A DNA stretch of 18,830 nt from Oscillospiraceae bacterium (lineage in GTDB: Bacteria > Bacillota > Clostridia > Oscillospirales > Oscillospiraceae). The notes under the pieces are model-generated. The model ran no database searches and was not told where the DNA came from. It saw only the letters and a list, made by a program, of their open reading frames with translations. The stretch covers positions 1 to 18,830 of the forward strand of contig JAFNXT010000077.1 in NCBI GenBank assembly GCA_017378975.1, written 5' to 3'. How positions within the stretch are numbered: position 1 is the stretch's first letter; each line of letters begins with the position of its first letter. The position numbers were made by a program, and so were the translations under genes. This document shows, piece after piece, positions 16,301-18,830 of this stretch.

Positions 16301-18830
16301 AGTCCGGCAGCTTCGTGGACACGCTGTATCTGGCCCAGTACGACGGTACCACCGGACTGTGGAACAAGCCCAGACAGCTCACTGTCTCCGATGCCTTCGA
16401 CGCGGAAGCCTTCGCGGACCGGGAGGATACCGCCGCGGTGATCTTCGACGGCTATTCCGCCTTCGTTTATACCAAGACCGAGATCCGGGATGGGGTCCAG
16501 ATGCAGGTCCCGAAGGTGGCGGTGTCGCTGAAGTCCTCCTATGTCCCCTTCAATTTCGAAGACTATGCCACCGATGAGACAGTACTGCAGTCCCAGCAGG
16601 ACGTGGACTTCTCCAAGGAATACGACAAGCTGGTGGTGGACGAGGACGGCAACGTCCGGGAGTCCATCACGGTGCCTGTGCTGGACTACGAGAGCCGGAA
16701 CGCCCGGACGGACCTGTTCATGATCACCTTCGAAGAGCCGGTCACCCGGCTGGAGGTCCGGGATCTGGAGCTGTCCAATACCCGGTTCCTGCCCGGGGAG
16801 GAGATCCGTGCCTACTTCGACGTGGTGAACATGGGCGACGCGGCAGTCAATGGCATGACCGTGTCGCTGGCTTACTACGATCCCGGCAACGGCACCCTGG
16901 AGAACGTGGTGAGCCAGAAGCTCACCGGTCCCCTGCTGTCCGGTGACAGCTATCCCATGGCGCTGTCCTATACGGTGCCGCAGACCCGGATCGCCGACGG
17001 GACGGTACTGGTGATCGCCATCCGGGACGCTTCCGGCAGACGGTCTCTGTATCAGTCCTACCTCGACGCCGGGGAGGCGAAGCAGTACCATGAGATCCAC
17101 GACCGGGCGGAGTTCTACTTCCGGGACAACAGTATGGAGGTCTCCAGCGATGGGACCATGGAGTATACGCTGGAAGTGGGCAACAAGGGTCTGCTGGACG
17201 CGGACCGGGATGTGGACGTGTATGTGGATCTTTACGAGTATCAGGAGGATCTGGGCGACTATCGCCGGACCGGCACCCTGTTCTCCATGACCGTGGCAAA
17301 GGACCGGCTGGCCTCCGGCAGTGTGGCCAGGATCCAGGGCAGGATGGACGTTTCTGCCCTGCTGGATGACACGGGAAAGCTGTGCTACGGCCTGCGGATC
17401 GTGTCCGGGCAGGCACAGTACGATACCGATAACGATGAGCAGGCGGTGCTCATCGCCCAGCAGATCCCGGAGGTGGCGCTGGGGATCGACGCTGCCCAGC
17501 CGGGCCTGCGTTCCACCGGTCAGATCCTGGCAGGACGGCGGACCATCCGCAGTCTGAAGCTGGGCGGTGAGGTGGTCCTGGATGCCAAGGTGGTGTCGGA
17601 TTTCAAGGATGCCTATGATATCGAGGTCTTCGAGGTGGGCTCCAACTGCCTGAGCGTGGACCGGACCTCCGAGCCCGGTAAGATCAAGATCAAGGTGGTG
17701 GCTATGCCGCCCGACGGCGTGGGCAACATCAAGCTGAAGGTCCGGATCGGTGACACGGTGCTGGACAAGTCCGTGTATCTGCAGGTGACCAACAGTGATG
17801 TGGAGGATCTGGACGGGCGGCATGCCGGCGACGGCTGGACCCTGACCGATGAGTCCTTCAGCTACGCTTTGGAGCACGATATGATCACCACCGCCACCCA
17901 CGGGGCGGAGCTTCGGCTGACCTTCCGTGGGGAGGATATGAAGCTCTACGGCGACCGGCTGACGGACGGCGGCGATCTTCTGATCACTGTCCGTGACAGT
18001 CAGGGCACGGAAGTGGTCAGCCAGACCGTCACCACCGGCGCGGAGTTCGCCGACCGGGGCATGCTGCTGTATACCACCGGTGACCTGCCGCTGGACACCT
18101 ACGAGGTGACCATCCGGGCGGTGCTGGACGAGGGCGAGCGGATCGCGCTGGACCATGTGACCTTCAGGGCCGATGTGTCCGGTGCGGATGTGACCCCCTA
18201 TCCCGTGGTCCGGAGCACCAATGAGGTGCTGGATGCGCCTCTGCTCAGCGGCAGGAGCCGGGAGGCCCGGTTCACGGTGCTCTTCGACCGGCAGGTGGCA
18301 CTGGCCGAAGGCAAGACGCTGGAGGAGATGACCCTCCGCTTCAATGAGTATGAGGACACCGGCGACGGCTTCGTGGCCACCGGAGATCAGGTGACCTTCG
18401 TGGCCACCGAGCTCCTGGCGGACCGGGTGATCTTCACCACCAAGCTGTCCAGCACCCCCGGTGCGGTCCTCAAGTATGTGCTCTCTGACGAGACGCTCCC
18501 GGCGGGCTTCCTGGTGGCGGCGAAGGACGGCGCGGCAGTGCAGACCCAGATCCCGGGCCACACCGGCGTGTCCTATGTGCTGAAGGAATCCGGCATCTCT
18601 TCTGTGACCGTGGTGGAGGATACCACCATGCCTGCGGGCAGTGTACAGAAGAGCGTCCGGGTGAAATTCCTGGCGGAGCCGGATCTGAGCCGTCTGGAAG
18701 GTACGAAGCTGCTGTACATGACGAAGGACCTGTCCGGTCAGGAACAGCAGATCCCCTTCGGGTTCTGCGGTATGACCGACGATCCCAGAGTGGCGATCTA
18801 TCGGGCGGAGGCGCTGGAACTGGAGCGGGA
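10303..18830 (+). CDS. Giant secreted multidomain surface protein with Calx-beta and CARDB-like domains (3' end outside window)
   Basis: ATG 10303 follows GGAGGG (10291-10296); the frame stays open to the window edge, giving 2842 full codons. Residues 1-26 form a signal peptide (MKMRKR, a hydrophobic core, cleavage after VLA). Two Calx-beta-like domains follow (about 67-182 and 187-301); the second has TADGTAVAGTDY (224-235) and a later VVFLPGQDTVEVVIPL. Residues 340-1200 are beta-rich but unrecognised. A Gly-rich hydrophobic stretch covers about 1207-1305. One jelly-roll, carbohydrate-module-like domain lies at about 1347-1489 and a second at about 2507-2626 (LRLTFRGEDMKLYG). Between them are a possible beta-propeller (about 1600-2090) and two CARDB-like domains (about 2147-2245 and 2267-2386). 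Calx-beta domains commonly bind Ca2+. The architecture suggests an adhesin or glycan-binding surface protein; no catalytic domain is recognised. Domain calls beyond the Calx-beta pair are by eye. The anchor would lie past 18830. Confidence 0.9.
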   Translation, partial: MKMRKRMLAMLLAVILTLGMPLQVLADTDAAAPQVVSTEMTLEQAKSNVQSYYSNEEWEEYYPEGFYAVEHSTYEIAEGGTDPKDPEDVYLGILVYRIGGNSNGAMVTFTLTCQLGDHELYPDSVGTVEFLPQQTTATVKVKIKNDDRRTGNQMLTLTLTEATSGVISPMSSAAIKVFDDEPFTPSVVSLSVEEAVTDRSEGGVKVTLYRAGNVGEMCSVHVATADGTAVAGTDYEPVDRDVVFLPGQDTVEVVIPLVGEERHAQARSLSLELTDLRGCVAEPATAIRLDITNAQDEPAKELTNVDDAQADLSSGEGDALVGGTDSVINVNDTIDRTELLKTAIGTVSGTAVQSFVPMTLAEAAPQDGKWTSTLEIPNTDFVYRWSTAGTWTPGSVFSNGNEDLLLTTKYTYDLNLFDRITVRIRNLDGMDVLGNPNTAFGYLPEGGWTDKDGKFYFIKSDLTAQDPDIAWMDDKDMYILMNRNNSNIDYVSRPVTLPLFGADGRYTKTYGIDGAKQKLFIIAYDDEGWDDTNFYFETTSLHRTVIPFTVFESPDMENVQIHVDSTDPNKSTVTFDQEGFRWTIALGSKGGVGKHPDTGAYGFYVGSLLKITCSVLGQGGSNVPIPQYLYLVDSNGAVHNSAAMAGDNSFTIPLETLLTTNTTKLVQDHYLSEDEAVVHVKDTMGKGSTINSELSRTLGFRVRYRLMQGIELDFGSIPHLVTRKTFADGTMESDAEWEARVLRELGSAVTFYRDGKVSTPEYKLYENVLVYALCEFDYIQVDPRLVGPSYRISSDLYDMDYQDFGESMKIGYDECAQLRENVTFRIYDPAAAYLVPGISIQSTGVSELVDGQFRSLYTAMAMDRYIPFETLYSDTSAEPGVRYYTVRFTISDIYVGTMEGAVKKFRVNIGYEAPKISAQAPVLSFWFKGGASFAEASDVGMFGLNSKFRQNTGVADAYMPVLELEDRTAAGYSYVLHIPTYYNYQNADDKNYDYYEQLFFGGDGIFIELEDYDRGDGARMPVIADLGIDRTQSVMTKMPDVGVTSDEQEMSNHYFEEQNEFYTYNDHKVSMSGFKLGVDPGAVLTAILKGFTMLGHQFDGQEQKALKRFTGTTPLYVQFGNEQVIVGGRLTVNGYGTDQKPGGTPEDQRPLLSDVEGLGDMTMGANGAAEKSPMQKANSSKVPSVYGSLDARFVFTYDRLNMQYDFSSFAVTGALGLSFMVTAPIPPAPVFYVSFSTKLGVTISTGTTLVKDYIDGNGKAHYKATWNGLAITPNVNFTLGLAVGISGIIAGEFGGSVDLTFAGVLGKQIYKPAQYEFDLDTVLAAKAPEDTGLPAYDQALLKSARMTFSPGWKTYIGKQDDGTNTGEYGDKKAGTIFYHSYGKTLCRSETSGDTITIVTAAASVQLLGVKEPEGGKVKITVSDMSGGLLGEKEVDLSATQTQLHQRIFTWERDGFDNMKTEAVPVRITIRNISEGEGKQVTLDSIRIHNLSYKLDESSLALLSNATLKLALYIKVTILGINISLEPGYMQINYTASSLDNNVTESATLTMGSFYYSKTYELMTLRQDEGLPVVMASRKLQASTADPDYFTTGQFAAQRSKTLLVGDIENTAKNQVIGHGGDVYAFYTVTGQQEDGNSGYYQLCWSKNGVAQGRVTEDVFVADFRAYIDGAGDLALVMTASDGSVASMAPGAEQGVAMGLTDGPQIQIRSSDDLYLALQRTCVKTVTFDHVSGTFRAVRTVGTTDGNGLQESLPVAPEGGKGLVFYVEDTKTDVPAKHDMNWTGFNEATASSGAVMSAVMDSMYRGRASVYYALDGVSHEVGFEGIPESYLKPGFKITSMDAALLDASTVMLAYSVEVPYAQQDGRVGTLKQIHYRKGTVGADAVTFGPTVVVASVFDHDDDPGVVFADATEVDPVYHDGGDFYEQIILRNVQFERAVVEKGAQARPVLFYQTNKDITYVTYDALEQKTQTGVLYDGDFESYVLAVDENGAMTLVYSDNTESGSFVDTLYLAQYDGTTGLWNKPRQLTVSDAFDAEAFADREDTAAVIFDGYSAFVYTKTEIRDGVQMQVPKVAVSLKSSYVPFNFEDYATDETVLQSQQDVDFSKEYDKLVVDEDGNVRESITVPVLDYESRNARTDLFMITFEEPVTRLEVRDLELSNTRFLPGEEIRAYFDVVNMGDAAVNGMTVSLAYYDPGNGTLENVVSQKLTGPLLSGDSYPMALSYTVPQTRIADGTVLVIAIRDASGRRSLYQSYLDAGEAKQYHEIHDRAEFYFRDNSMEVSSDGTMEYTLEVGNKGLLDADRDVDVYVDLYEYQEDLGDYRRTGTLFSMTVAKDRLASGSVARIQGRMDVSALLDDTGKLCYGLRIVSGQAQYDTDNDEQAVLIAQQIPEVALGIDAAQPGLRSTGQILAGRRTIRSLKLGGEVVLDAKVVSDFKDAYDIEVFEVGSNCLSVDRTSEPGKIKIKVVAMPPDGVGNIKLKVRIGDTVLDKSVYLQVTNSDVEDLDGRHAGDGWTLTDESFSYALEHDMITTATHGAELRLTFRGEDMKLYGDRLTDGGDLLITVRDSQGTEVVSQTVTTGAEFADRGMLLYTTGDLPLDTYEVTIRAVLDEGERIALDHVTFRADVSGADVTPYPVVRSTNEVLDAPLLSGRSREARFTVLFDRQVALAEGKTLEEMTLRFNEYEDTGDGFVATGDQVTFVATELLADRVIFTTKLSSTPGAVLKYVLSDETLPAGFLVAAKDGAAVQTQIPGHTGVSYVLKESGISSVTVVEDTTMPAGSVQKSVRVKFLAEPDLSRLEGTKLLYMTKDLSGQEQQIPFGFCGMTDDPRVAIYRAEALELER

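Noticed and set aside
9676..18561. Stop-free minus-strand frame of 2961 codons covering most of the giant gene
   Set aside because: It is codon-on-codon antisense to the plus-strand gene and arises because TTA, CTA and TCA codons are absent there. The translation is rich in His, Gly and Arg without domain structure, and the plus frame has a signal peptide, ribosome site and Calx-beta motifs.
1..18830. CRISPR arrays, insertion sequences, tRNA or rRNA genes
   Set aside because: Reading both strands by eye I saw no regularly spaced repeats, transposase motifs, terminal inverted repeats around a gene, or cloverleaf sequences. A dedicated scan could still find a degraded element.

Overview
The window reads as a chromosome segment from a Gram-positive, GC-rich gut-type Clostridia, most likely of the Oscillospiraceae. 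The evidence is strong Shine-Dalgarno sequences, a lipoprotein-type solute-binding protein, perfect TTGACA-type promoters, near-absence of TTA/CTA/TCA codons, and a C-terminal extracellular module of a kind I recall from Oscillospiraceae surface proteins. The taxon is an inference; no rRNA or tRNA gene is visible.

Layout. (1) 1-695 (+) is the 3' end of a surface protein, closed by a strong terminator. (2) 823-2853 (-) is a Zn/Cd-type P1B ATPase. Its sigma-A promoter is followed at once by a 32-bp ArsR/SmtB-like operator, but no ArsR gene lies next to it. (3) 3036-3131 (+) is a probable 31-residue small protein. (4) 3179-4185 (-) is azlC-azlD, a branched-chain amino acid exporter. (5) 4186-4541 is a divergent control region with two convincing promoters, a perfect 22-bp palindrome and a CodY-box-like sequence. 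(6) 4542-9287 (+) is a complete livJ-livH-livM-livG-livF ABC importer operon, with a hairpin between livJ and livH and a terminator after livF. (7) 9460-10290 and 10303 to the window end (+) form a two-gene unit: a single-pass membrane-anchored protein of unknown function, then a giant secreted protein with at least 2842 residues visible.

How the genes work together. The azlCD exporter and the liv importer act on the same substrates in opposite directions and share one control region, so they are probably set against each other by amino acid supply. The metal ATPase is a separate detoxification unit. The last two genes have the layout of a cell-surface system. The giant protein has a signal peptide, two Calx-beta-like domains, two jelly-roll modules of one type, a possible beta-propeller and two CARDB-like domains. 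Its function is unknown and its C-terminal anchor lies outside the window. This pair is the best candidate here for an undescribed system.
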